Positions 45,304-53,824 of a stretch of 64,000 nucleotides of DNA are shown here, in pieces (positions within the stretch are counted from its first letter, which is position 1; the number at the start of each line of letters is the position of its first letter). Source of the stretch: Undibacterium sp. KW1. Lineage in GTDB: Bacteria; Pseudomonadota; Gammaproteobacteria; Burkholderiales; Burkholderiaceae_D. The stretch is taken from the NCBI RefSeq assembly GCF_009937955.1, contig NZ_AP018439.1:5022001-5086000 (forward strand), written 5' to 3'. The notes under the pieces are model-generated. The model made no database searches. It was not told the origin of the DNA and was given only the letters and a program-made list of their open reading frames with translations. The position numbers and the translations under genes were made by a program.

Positions 45304-47286
45304 TCAGGCAGTCAGCTTCAGTTGCAGACTGGTCGCAGTGTAAGTCGGCGTCGCAGTAAATCCATCCACCGTGATGCTGGTGAACTTGCCTTTCAGGCTG
45401 CCTGCATTGATAACGGTAAGGGTGTCGCCAACGCCGGGTTTGTAGCCATTCTGGAAGCGTATGCGCAAGCTGCCGCCAGCGATGGTGACTGTGCTGCCAA
45501 CCTGCATCTGGCTTTGCGCGCTGCGCAGGTTGATCTCCAGTGTGCCGCTGGTTAACTGCGTGTATTTGCCTGCGATTGCCAGATTGCCTGCAGTATTGAC
45601 GATGACGCCAGCGCCGCTATACACATCGCCAGTGCCAAAGGCCGTGGCTGAATTGGCTTCAATTGTACCGGCATCAATTTGCGTGCCGCCTGTCCAGCTA
45701 TTATTGCCTGCCAGCTTCAATGTGCCGCTACCGAGTTTGCTGAGTTTGCCGCTGCCATTGATGTCATTGCGCCAGATATCCATGATATTGAAACCACCTT
45801 TGGTGGCATCCATGTTGACAATGACATTGCCAACAAAACTGCCATAACCATCAGCGGCGGCAAACAGGTTAAGCCTGCCCCAGCCTTCAGCATCATCCAT
45901 GACGGGGTAACCAGACGCCATGGCGGTGGTTTTCAGGACCACGCGCCTTTGCGCATCGCTCAAATAAGGCAAGCGGGTTTCCAGCAAGACTTCTGCCCCC
46001 TTGGGTACGACAGGTGCAACATTAGTGGCCGCAATCGGCGCAAAGCCATAGGTCATGCGGCGCAGGTAGTTGGCCTTGTTACTGGCATAGTCAGCAAAGC
46101 GGTCAGTCGTTGCAGTGGCAGAATGGGCATAGGCATTAAAGCTGTCTGCCGTGGTATTGGTTTGCGTGATCAGCGTCGCGTGTGCCTGTGCATAAGCTGC
46201 GGCTTTCTTGGCTGCATTGGCAGCATCATACAAGTTGGCGGCGGCTACGGCCTGTGCCTGTATGCGGCCACTCATGACATCCAGTGGTGAATGCATACCT
46301 GCCATGATGCGGTTTTCACCAAGTTCCAGGCCACGGCTCAACAATTCCTGAAAACGCTCAGGCACCATATAAGCCATGGCAATGACGTCGCGGGTCGCTT
46401 CTGCCGAGTGGCCGCTGGTGAAACCACCATCGGTTGCCGGTGTCGTGCTCTTGGCTGGTACCAGTGATGGCGCGACGATGACCTGGCTGCTCCAGCGGTA
46501 AGGGCGGGCATATTTATAAAAGCGTTTGGCCGGTTCGGTAGAACCGTTATTGCCTATCAGCGACAACAGATCGACGGCATTGCCAAAGCTGGTATTGGCC
46601 GCGCCACCCACACCTGTATTATTACCGCTGTCATTGTACAAAACCGTGCCTGCATCAGCCGGGATGGCAGTGATGCTGGTGGTTTGCTGGGCTGCACTGC
46701 GCCATGCGGCTGTCAGTGGTCCCAGGCCATCGGTGACGCTATAGCCTTTGCCGCGACGGTCATCGAGGTAGGCAGCCAGCTCCTGCTCAGGCGTGCGTTT
46801 GCCAGTCAGGTTCGCAACGTAACTGATGTTGGCATCATGCACTGCTCGGTTCAGGATAGTGCCATCTGGCGTGCCGTCATTTGGCACACCTGTCCATTTG
46901 GAAGTGACTACTGCCGGGAAATTATCTACCGCCGGTGCGGTCACACCAGCATCCACGATCAGGGTCAGCGGCTGCCAGATGGCGAGAAAGCCTGACAACA
47001 CGCGCACACCCGCATTGGTTTCCAGCGTCGCATATCTGGCGTCCCCGCGCTGGTTGCTGGCGACATTATCGACAAAGGCGGGCACACCAGCAGGCACCGG
47101 TGCGCTATCAACCGTGCCAGGATCAGCAGGCGGTGCAGGTATCACCAGTGGACCTTCAACGACGACGGTATCGGTCGCCACGGTGTTCGTGCCACCGCCA
47201 CAAGCCATAAGAGTAAGTGCGGTGCTGATCATTAAAGCCAGGGGCAGGCGTTTCAAGCAGTGTTTCAAGCAATAAGCAGAGGTCAT
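45304..47286 (-). CDS. PAP2-type acid phosphatase lipoprotein with autotransporter-type repeat
   Basis: A 660-residue exported lipoprotein: signal peptide with lipobox LTLMAC (Cys29), then a vanadium-dependent phosphatase/PAP2-like domain. Motif 1 is KRFYKYARPYRW, motif 2 is GFTSGHSAEATRD (His293), and motif 3 is ENRIMAGMHSPLDV (His332, Asp336). These are the three acid phosphatase signatures. The C-terminal 150 residues contain GKLSKLGSGTLKLAGNNSW, an autotransporter-associated beta repeat, with beta-rich sequence to the end but no translocator barrel. The fusion suggests a surface-displayed phosphatase. Confidence 0.8.
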   Translation of the reverse strand: MTSAYCLKHCLKRLPLALMISTALTLMACGGGTNTVATDTVVVEGPLVIPAPPADPGTVDSAPVPAGVPAFVDNVASNQRGDARYATLETNAGVRVLSGFLAIWQPLTLIVDAGVTAPAVDNFPAVVTSKWTGVPNDGTPDGTILNRAVHDANISYVANLTGKRTPEQELAAYLDDRRGKGYSVTDGLGPLTAAWRSAAQQTTSITAIPADAGTVLYNDSGNNTGVGGAANTSFGNAVDLLSLIGNNGSTEPAKRFYKYARPYRWSSQVIVAPSLVPAKSTTPATDGGFTSGHSAEATRDVIAMAYMVPERFQELLSRGLELGENRIMAGMHSPLDVMSGRIQAQAVAAANLYDAANAAKKAAAYAQAHATLITQTNTTADSFNAYAHSATATTDRFADYASNKANYLRRMTYGFAPIAATNVAPVVPKGAEVLLETRLPYLSDAQRRVVLKTTAMASGYPVMDDAEGWGRLNLFAAADGYGSFVGNVIVNMDATKGGFNIMDIWRNDINGSGKLSKLGSGTLKLAGNNSWTGGTQIDAGTIEANSATAFGTGDVYSGAGVIVNTAGNLAIAGKYTQLTSGTLEINLRSAQSQMQVGSTVTIAGGSLRIRFQNGYKPGVGDTLTVINAGSLKGKFTSITVDGFTATPTYTATSLQLKLTA

Positions 47287-47343
47287 GATGCAGGTCTGAT
47301 CTGAAGTGAAAAAGTCCGGCGATCATAAAGTATGCACATGACT

Positions 47344-47356
47344 GTTGTATGACAAC
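47344..47356. promoter_or_regulatory. Candidate operator between PAP2 and xylanase genes
   Basis: GTTGT-ATG-ACAAC is a 13-base palindrome in the divergent promoter region between the phosphatase and the GH10 gene. It is similar in style to GntR-type sites, but the regulator is unknown. Confidence 0.3.
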
Positions 47357-47467
47357 CGATCACAAAGCACATGAAATTTGCCATGTCTTATCAGAAAAAC
47401 ATGATTATTTACCTGCTTCACTGGCATTTACATGGCAATGTTGTAGGATGACTACCTTGCAAATAAC

Positions 47468-48553
47468 ATGCCAAACATCATGTCTTACCGCTTTACCGCG
47501 ACCTTGCTCGCTTTGATCTGCTGTTTCTGCCAGCCTGATAGCCGGGCGCAATCTGCAGCACCTGTGCCCGCACTGAAAGACAATGCCAGGTTTCCCATCG
47601 GGGTCGCATTGAATGTGGGCAATGAACCTGGTGATATGGCCGACATCAGGGAAAGTGCGACACTCATCAATTCGCAGTTCAACAGCATCGTCGCAGAAAA
47701 TGGCATGAAAATGCGCTTCCTGCACCCCGCCATTGATACCTATGATTTTGCAGCGGCAGATGCGCTGGCAGACTATGCCAGCACACATGGCATGATATTG
47801 CATGGCCATACCCTGATCTGGCACCATGATTACCAGCTACCTGTCTGGATGAAAAACTATCAGGGTGACTGGCAAGCGATGCTGCGCGAGCATATACAGC
47901 AAATTTGCAGGCATTTTGCAGGCAAGGTCAAAAGCTGGGATGTCGTCAATGAAGCGATAGATAACAAGCACCCCAAACAATACCGTGCCACCCTCTTTCT
48001 TGAAAAGCTGGGCCCTGCCTACATAGAACAGGCCTTCATCGCCGCCCATGAAGCCGACCCTGCCGCAGTGCTGTACTACAACGACTTTAACATAGAGAGC
48101 AAGTCCGATAAATTGCAGTTCATGCTGGATATGGTGGATGACTTCCAGCGCCGACACATCCCCTTGCATGGCATAGGTTTTCAGATGCATGTCAGTATCG
48201 ATAGCCCGGATATCGCGCAGATCAAAACTGCACTGCAGGCGGTGGCTGCGCGTGGCCTGCAGGTACGCATTTCTGAACTCGATGTCAGCCTGAATCAACA
48301 ACAAAAGGCAGCCAGCCTGGACCCGGCACGGGCACAACTGCAAAAAACCAGATACCGGGACATTGTCAGCACCTACCTGCAAAGCGTACCACCTGCCCAG
48401 CGCGGCGGCATCACCTTCTGGGGTTTGCTGGACAAGGACTCATGGTTGCTGGACAACAAACCTTATCCGGACTGGCCGCTTCTGTTTGACGACAAAGGAC
48501 AGGCCAAACCAGCGTACTTTGGCGTACTGGAGGGTTTGAAGGAGTCACAATAA
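47468..48553 (+). CDS. Endo-1,4-beta-xylanase, GH10
   Basis: A 361-residue secreted enzyme with a signal peptide (YRFTATLLALICCFCQ). The TIM-barrel GH10 catalytic pair is WDVVNEAID (acid/base Glu162) and ISELDVSL (nucleophile Glu270), with HTLIWH before them. It cleaves the xylan backbone. Two ATGs, at 47468 and 47480, are possible; the second leaves a cleaner signal peptide. The GH43 gene 8 kb away probably trims the side chains or oligomers, but they are not one operon. Confidence 0.93.
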   Translation: MPNIMSYRFTATLLALICCFCQPDSRAQSAAPVPALKDNARFPIGVALNVGNEPGDMADIRESATLINSQFNSIVAENGMKMRFLHPAIDTYDFAAADALADYASTHGMILHGHTLIWHHDYQLPVWMKNYQGDWQAMLREHIQQICRHFAGKVKSWDVVNEAIDNKHPKQYRATLFLEKLGPAYIEQAFIAAHEADPAAVLYYNDFNIESKSDKLQFMLDMVDDFQRRHIPLHGIGFQMHVSIDSPDIAQIKTALQAVAARGLQVRISELDVSLNQQQKAASLDPARAQLQKTRYRDIVSTYLQSVPPAQRGGITFWGLLDKDSWLLDNKPYPDWPLLFDDKGQAKPAYFGVLEGLKESQ

Positions 48554-48713
48554 CTGCTGCCTGATGCCATTTGCTTCTCATATATTTTTCGCTCCGGAGT
48601 CACGCGCTTCAGATGCAGTACAAACCTCAGGTAATTTTTTGAAACAGTTTCGTGATTGTTAAATCAGGTCGCATCCCGTATCTTTGCTGGATCTTCTCTC
48701 ATCACTGATTGCC

Positions 48714-49511
48714 ATGACACCATCCCGCCTTGCCATTGCTGTAAGCACCTGCCTTTTCATCAGCGCCAGCCCGGCGTGGGCTGCTGACCTCGCCTATAAA
48801 AAACTCTCAGGCACAAGCTTTGAACTGGTGCTCAGCAGTGACACCAGTTTGACAGTCGATCAGGCGCAAGCCATGATGGCAGAACCAGCAGTAAAGCTAT
48901 GCAATGGCAAAATACCAGAATTCGGTAAATACAAATTCAGCAGCAATGACCCCGTTGCGGGACAGCCCGCAAGTAACAAAACCAGTTTCAACATGGTGCA
49001 AATACTAAGCTGCGTAGCTGACATACCAGAACGCCCCAAGCAGGCAAGCAGCAAACTCAGTGAAGATGACATCGCCAGATTCAAGATAGAAGGCAACAAA
49101 CTCAGCAATGCCTATATGTCAGCCATCGATAATGGCTACTATGAAGTTGCCTACAATATGCTGGGCAAAAGCCTGAAAAACCTCGGCCCATTGGAAGAAT
49201 GGCAAACCCGGACAGTTGCCTATCAGGCACAAATAGGCAAGCAATTAAGCCGCGAATTCTGGCGCATTACCGTCTATGACAACCCTCCAAATGCGTACCA
49301 AGCAGGCACCTATGTCGCCGTCGATTATGAAACCAAACAAAGCATCGCCCCTATCACCTGTGGTTACCTGATATGGTTCCAGCCAGCTGGTACAAAAAAT
49401 AATTTCACCCTCATGCGTGAAGAATATGGACATATCTCTGATGACATCCTGAAATCAACAGCGGCAACTGACATGGGCAAACTGCGCAAGCAGATGAAGT
49501 GCAAGACATAG
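48714..49511 (+). CDS. DUF4019-type periplasmic protein
   Basis: A 265-residue protein with a signal peptide ending near AWA-AD (residue 23). The C-terminal half is the DUF4019-like part: NAYMSAIDNGYYEVAYNML, REFWRITVYDNPPNAYQAG and TYVAVDYETKQSIAP. The N-terminal half has two Cys pairs (KLCNGKI, ILSCVAD). Function is unknown. No operon partner is obvious; it follows GH10 on the same strand after 160 bases. Confidence 0.65.
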   Translation: MTPSRLAIAVSTCLFISASPAWAADLAYKKLSGTSFELVLSSDTSLTVDQAQAMMAEPAVKLCNGKIPEFGKYKFSSNDPVAGQPASNKTSFNMVQILSCVADIPERPKQASSKLSEDDIARFKIEGNKLSNAYMSAIDNGYYEVAYNMLGKSLKNLGPLEEWQTRTVAYQAQIGKQLSREFWRITVYDNPPNAYQAGTYVAVDYETKQSIAPITCGYLIWFQPAGTKNNFTLMREEYGHISDDILKSTAATDMGKLRKQMKCKT

Positions 49512-49523
49512 ATTGAACAATCA

Positions 49524-50033
49524 ATGACACGCCTCTATCACTACGTTGGCCCAGATGAAATTGCCGCCGCAGTTGCAGCCATCCCCATAGGTTTTGCGAT
49601 ACGCCAGTTACAGGATGTCATGCGCTAGATAAAAGAAACTGAACAGCATATCAACCGTGACGGCAGCATTATTGCGACCTGCACCATTGACCAGCATGGC
49701 ACCCTGCACCTCGCTGACCGGCATAGCGAACATGTCGCTTGCGCCGGTGGCAACCCGGTATTGTCTGCCGGTGAAATCACTTTTGTCATCAATGGAGAAA
49801 AGCTCGAAGTAAGTGCCATCACCAATCAATCCACTGGCTATTGCCCACAAGCCTCGTCATGGCCAGACGTGGCAAACGCCTTGCAACTCGCGGGCATAGC
49901 TGGGCCCGGACATTTCAGCAGCCACTATGAATTTCGCCGTTGCAGGCTATGCCAGGCTATCAACATCATCAAGGACGATGTGCTTGAATGTGCGTTGTGT
50001 GAAGCTGCATTGCCTCAGGATTGGAATTTTTGA
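49524..50033 (+). pseudogene. Zinc-ribbon protein gene interrupted by an in-frame TAG
   Basis: From ATG 49524 (MTRLYHYVGPDEIAAAVAAI) the frame meets TAG at codon 35 (49626-49628) and then runs on without change to a TGA at 50033: KETEQHINRDGSIIATCTID, SEHVACAGGNPVLSAG, STGYCPQASSWPDVANAL, and a C-terminal RRCRLC...ECALC zinc-ribbon pair. Both halves belong to one small conserved protein; a TGG Trp codon at the position of the TAG is plausible. A single-base change in an otherwise intact gene is the simplest explanation. Confidence 0.75.
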
Positions 50034-50197
50034 AATTATTTAGCAACCGCAGTAATTGTAGATACGATGAGTGAATCGTAATCGTACACTTGCAAGGCTT
50101 TGAAGCCACAACGATCTCAATAATGTGGCGCCAGATAACTTCAATATTACCTTGATATTGTTTTTAATTTTGCTGATAAGTTTTTGCTACAGTAGCT

Positions 50198-51349
50198 TCA
50201 AACCTGCCCCTCCCCGGCCAGCCTGTTAAGCCTGAACCACTCAGCAAATCCCTGATCTTCCAAAGCATAGATACCGCGCGATTGTTTCCAGACCAGGTTT
50301 TTTTCGCGCAAGCCATCGATGGCTGTTTGCACCGTTGCCTTGGATAATCGTCTGGTTTTGGTGATGGCCATATAGGCCGCCATGGACTCATCAGAAAACG
50401 GTATCCATAGTTCGCCCTTGCTGATGAGCACGCTGAGCACGGCTTTTTGTATCGCTGTCAGGGCATCGAACTCGCTGGCGAATTCTTCCCACAGGCGGTT
50501 ATTGATTTTGCGGGCACCGTCTTCAAGTATCTCGGACAGGCTTTGTGCCTGGCCTTCCAGCGCGATGTGGGCGATCAGGTCGCGCAGCATTTCTGGTCTG
50601 TGGCCAAGCAACTGGAATGCTGCCCACACACTCTCGGCGCGCAGCTTGTTGCCCCTGGCCAGATTGCCATTCGCCCATTTGGTGAAGGCATCAGTGTATG
50701 ATTTGCTGAGCAAGGGAAAAGCCGTGATGCTGGAACCAAAGAAAGGCTGGGTACGGTTCAGCACCAGGTGAGCGAGTTTGTCACGGTTAGAGCCGGTAAA
50801 CACCAGCATCAGCGCGGGCAGCTCAGCACTGAAGTTCAGGGTGTCGCGCGCTGACTTGAGTGCAAACATGGCATTCAGGCCCGCTGTCGTACTCAGTGCA
50901 TGCTGGGCTTCATCGACGATGAGCACGATAGGTTTTTTAACCTGGTGACTGAGCTCGGCAATCACATCTGAGAGCGTGACATTGTCTGGCAAACCCGGCT
51001 GATTGATATCGATGGTCAGCGTGCCCATGACATTGACTTTGGAGAGGCCCACGGCCTTGGCCGCCTTGCTGATGATGCCTATGGTGTCGGCCAAATGTTT
51101 TTTGATGGCCTCGGTTATGATGAGCGCAGGGTCACGTTCTTTGTTGGCCCACAAATCCACATACACTGGCAGCCAGCCACGTGCACTGATCTCTGGCACA
51201 AGGTCTTCGCGTAGGAAGGTGCTCTTGCCGACACGCCTTGGGGCCGCCAGGAACAGCCCTGAACGTGCATCACTCAAGCCTTTGCCCTGCAATCTGTTGC
51301 AAAGATCCTGTGCCAGCTCAGGGCGGCGAAAAGTGAAGGATAGACTCAT
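50198..51349 (-). CDS. Stand-alone AAA-type ATPase
   Basis: A 383-residue P-loop ATPase with Walker A APRRVGKSTF (36-45), Walker B LIVDEAQH (143-150), and a sensor-like LMLVFTGSNRD. The C-terminal third looks like winged helix (TKTRRLSKATVQTAIDGLREKNLVWKQSRGIYAL). This layout fits the ATP-binding/STAND-like proteins that pair with a nuclease or act as sensors. No partner gene of that kind is beside it. It is bordered by short intergenic DNA on both sides. Confidence 0.75.
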   Translation of the reverse strand: MSLSFTFRRPELAQDLCNRLQGKGLSDARSGLFLAAPRRVGKSTFLREDLVPEISARGWLPVYVDLWANKERDPALIITEAIKKHLADTIGIISKAAKAVGLSKVNVMGTLTIDINQPGLPDNVTLSDVIAELSHQVKKPIVLIVDEAQHALSTTAGLNAMFALKSARDTLNFSAELPALMLVFTGSNRDKLAHLVLNRTQPFFGSSITAFPLLSKSYTDAFTKWANGNLARGNKLRAESVWAAFQLLGHRPEMLRDLIAHIALEGQAQSLSEILEDGARKINNRLWEEFASEFDALTAIQKAVLSVLISKGELWIPFSDESMAAYMAITKTRRLSKATVQTAIDGLREKNLVWKQSRGIYALEDQGFAEWFRLNRLAGEGQV

Positions 51350-51582
51350 GGCTGATACCCTTTATTTGCTCTATTTTATCTTTATTATGCGCAATTATGT
51401 TCATTTGCATAAATTATGTACTCAAACATAATAAAGCATAAATTACTGCAAATGCAAGACCATTTCGTATCTAGACGCAGTGCCGCACAATCGGAGGGAG
51501 CGCCATGCGCACCAACTATGGCCACAACTTCAAGTACAATGGTACCCCCGCTGCAAAAATCACGTTCATACACTCGCTGACA

Positions 51583-52041
51583 ATGAGCTTCAGTCAAATG
51601 AAAATACCCCTGCCCTCCGTACTAGCACTCGACCTTGAAGGCACACTGATCTCCAACGCCATGAGCCAGATACCACGCCCTGGCCTTTATGCTTTTCTCG
51701 AACGCTGCGCTGTATTATTTCCACGCCTGGTCATGTTCACGACAGTAAAAGAAGACAAGTTCAGGCAAATCGCCCGCTTGCTGGTGGACGAAGGCATGGC
51801 ACCAGCCTGGTATGCAGACATAGAGTATGTGCATTGGCATGGCGAAACCAAGAATCTGGAATTTGTACCTGATGCAGCAGTCAGCGATATCATCCTGGTG
51901 GATGATTTTGAAATCTATGTCCATCCTGGTCAAGAGGCGCAATGGATGCAGATAGCGTATTTTGACTATCCCTATTCTGAAGAGGACAGGGGTTTATTTG
52001 TGATGCTGGAAAAGCTGGAGCCGCTTTCTAACAGAGCTTGA
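51583..52041 (+). CDS. HAD-like hydrolase, NIF/FCP-type
   Basis: A 152-residue protein from ATG 51583 (or 51598). LALDLEGTLISN carries the DxxGT-like HAD nucleophile, here DLEGT with Glu in the place of Asp+2; VMFTTVKEDKF is motif II and ILVDDFEIYVHPG is motif III. It resembles compact NIF-type phosphatases, which usually have DLDET, so the Glu substitution makes phosphatase activity uncertain. Its upstream start has no clear ribosome site. Confidence 0.65.
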   Translation: MSFSQMKIPLPSVLALDLEGTLISNAMSQIPRPGLYAFLERCAVLFPRLVMFTTVKEDKFRQIARLLVDEGMAPAWYADIEYVHWHGETKNLEFVPDAAVSDIILVDDFEIYVHPGQEAQWMQIAYFDYPYSEEDRGLFVMLEKLEPLSNRA

Positions 52042-52119
52042 TTGTGGAAAGAAAGTCCTTGCCATGTGAAGTGAACAACACTACAACACTGCTGTCGCCT
52101 GAAAGACAGCGTACCATGC

Positions 52120-52353
52120 CTATCTGCCATCCTGCAATGTATGCCACATCATGTACACTCCAATGACAATGATTCCCAGGCCAAGCAGACTGATTCCTGT
52201 ATGCTGGCCGAACAGCATAATCACCAGATGCTCGAATGCACAGCCCCTCCTGCAAGACAACTTCACGCTATCTGGGGCATAGAGCATGGCCACGCCAGTC
52301 AGCACAGCGATCAGGCCCAATATGGTAAATCCTGTCTTCATGAACACATTCAT
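52120..52353 (-). CDS. Small two-helix membrane protein
   Basis: A 77-residue protein with helices at 6-26 (TGFTILGLIAVLTGVAMLY) and 50-70 (TGISLLGLGIIVIGVYMM), and two cysteines (CRRGC) between. AGGAGA lies nine bases before the ATG, which supports real translation. I do not recognise it. It follows the ElyC/YdcF-type gene on the same strand and may be co-transcribed. Confidence 0.6.
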   Translation of the reverse strand: MNVFMKTGFTILGLIAVLTGVAMLYAPDSVKLSCRRGCAFEHLVIMLFGQHTGISLLGLGIIVIGVYMMWHTLQDGR

Positions 52354-52380
52354 TTGATCAATCTCCTGTGCTGCGACTGT

Positions 52381-53031
52381 TCAACAAGCATGATCTTCCT
52401 CTCGCAACAATTGATGCTTCACATAAAAGAAGCTCTCATACAACAACGACTTCGTTTTTGAGCGCCGACTGATATAACGACTGGTCGGTGTAGCAGCAGA
52501 AATGGCATGGAGTTGCAGTTCATTCGCCATCGTCATCGCCCGCTTCATGTGCAAAGGGTCACTGACTATCATTACATTCTTTAATTGATGCGCGCGCATG
52601 GGCTTGCAGGCCTGCACCAGATTTTGATAGGTATTTTTCGATACCTCTTCTGTCAAAATATTATCAGCAGGAACACCCTCGGCAATCGCATATTGGCGGG
52701 CAGCGGCTGATTCAGAAAGAGTGTCGCCCTCACTCACACCACCTGTAAAAATCAGATACTGCACCTGACCGTTTTTGTACAGGTGTATGCCATGCTTGAT
52801 GCGCTCTGCAAATACGGGCGATGGCCTGTCTTTCCATACAGATGCGCCTAACACTATCGCCGCATCAGCCTTGATCTTTTCAGGCGTGGCAGATTGTTGC
52901 GCTAGCATTGCAGGATAAAGAGCAATGCTCAGCATGACCTGGATAAAGTCAGCCAGCGCGATGATCAATGCCAGCAGCAGAATATACTTGATACGGAAGT
53001 AGCGGTGCAAACCAGGAAAATGAAGCTTCAC
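52381..53031 (-). CDS. YdcF/ElyC-family DUF218 membrane protein
   Basis: A 216-residue protein with an N-terminal membrane helix (YILLLALIIALADFIQVMLSI) and a DUF218 domain: AAIVLGASVWKDRPSPVF, YLIFTGGVSEGD, VPADNILTEEVSKNTYQN and VMIVSDPLHMKRA. These proteins affect envelope polysaccharide or peptidoglycan metabolism in enterobacteria; the substrate is unsettled. The start is GTG (53031), since no ATG is near the helix. It follows the 53041 gene by nine bases. Confidence 0.8.
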   Translation of the reverse strand: MKLHFPGLHRYFRIKYILLLALIIALADFIQVMLSIALYPAMLAQQSATPEKIKADAAIVLGASVWKDRPSPVFAERIKHGIHLYKNGQVQYLIFTGGVSEGDTLSESAAARQYAIAEGVPADNILTEEVSKNTYQNLVQACKPMRAHQLKNVMIVSDPLHMKRAMTMANELQLHAISAATPTSRYISRRSKTKSLLYESFFYVKHQLLREEDHAC

Positions 53032-53040
53032 GCCGGCCTG

Positions 53041-53733
53041 CTACTTTCTTATCACGCGCCAGGGCTTGCTGGTTGTTGGATCGACGGGCACACGTTTTTC
53101 ATTACTCGCATAATCGTCTTCAAAGACTACCCATGCATCTCCACGCCTGACCAGATACCAGAACGGCAGCTTGCGGCCTTCAACACGCAATGGCGTGCCA
53201 TACAAATCCAGCTCAGACAAATCCAGGGACAATCTGGCTTTATCCGGTTTGCCATTGATGCTGAGCTTGCCGTCTGCAAAACACCATTGCTCTTTTTCTT
53301 CGCTGACAAAGCAGCCTTGTATGATGCGTGCCAGATAAAGATCGGCCTCATTCTGCTCAAGTATGCCCAGGCGTTGATAAGGCCCCTGCTCTGCCCTGTG
53401 CTTGCCGTCACCCACTAACCAGATTCTATCGCCTGCTACGCGCAGGCAATATGCAGTCTCGTCACCCTCATGCCAGGCCAGGTTCTGTTTGATGAGTCCG
53501 TCCCCGATTGTGAGCGCAACTTGCTGGCTGTCAGTGGCTTTCATGACCCCTGTCCAGTTGCCATGCTTTTTCAACAGACTCAGAAAATGAGTCTTGGTCC
53601 AGTAACCGTCTAGCTTGCTCAGGGCGGCGTCGCCTGTGCAAACTTTGGCAGATGCTGCCATGGCAGTGGAAGCGCATAACAGCAGCAGGGGAAATAACAA
53701 TAAGGCAGTAAATCTGGAAAATGTGAATTGCAT
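53041..53733 (-). CDS. Exported protein of unknown function
   Basis: A 230-residue protein with a clear signal peptide (ALLLFPLLLLCASTAMA). Four to six cysteines are in the mature part (VCTGDA, AYCLRV, GCFVSEEKEQWCF) and could pair. The beta-rich sequence includes GNWTGVMKA and FWYLVRRGDAWVVFED. I do not recognise it. It is followed nine bases later by the ElyC/YdcF-type gene, so the two are an operon. Confidence 0.6.
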   Translation of the reverse strand: MQFTFSRFTALLLFPLLLLCASTAMAASAKVCTGDAALSKLDGYWTKTHFLSLLKKHGNWTGVMKATDSQQVALTIGDGLIKQNLAWHEGDETAYCLRVAGDRIWLVGDGKHRAEQGPYQRLGILEQNEADLYLARIIQGCFVSEEKEQWCFADGKLSINGKPDKARLSLDLSELDLYGTPLRVEGRKLPFWYLVRRGDAWVVFEDDYASNEKRVPVDPTTSKPWRVIRK

Positions 53734-53824
53734 GTAATGCCTGCTCTTTTGCTATCAATAAGAATTAAATATTTTACCAGAGCAGCCTGGCGATTCCTGA
53801 CTAAAGCTACACGGATCATTGCGC

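Noticed and set aside
4702..50033. TAG recoding in this organism as the reason for two interrupted genes
   Set aside because: TAG is an ordinary stop for several intact genes here, including the YHYH, SCO and NAD-kinase-like genes; simple nonsense mutation is likelier.
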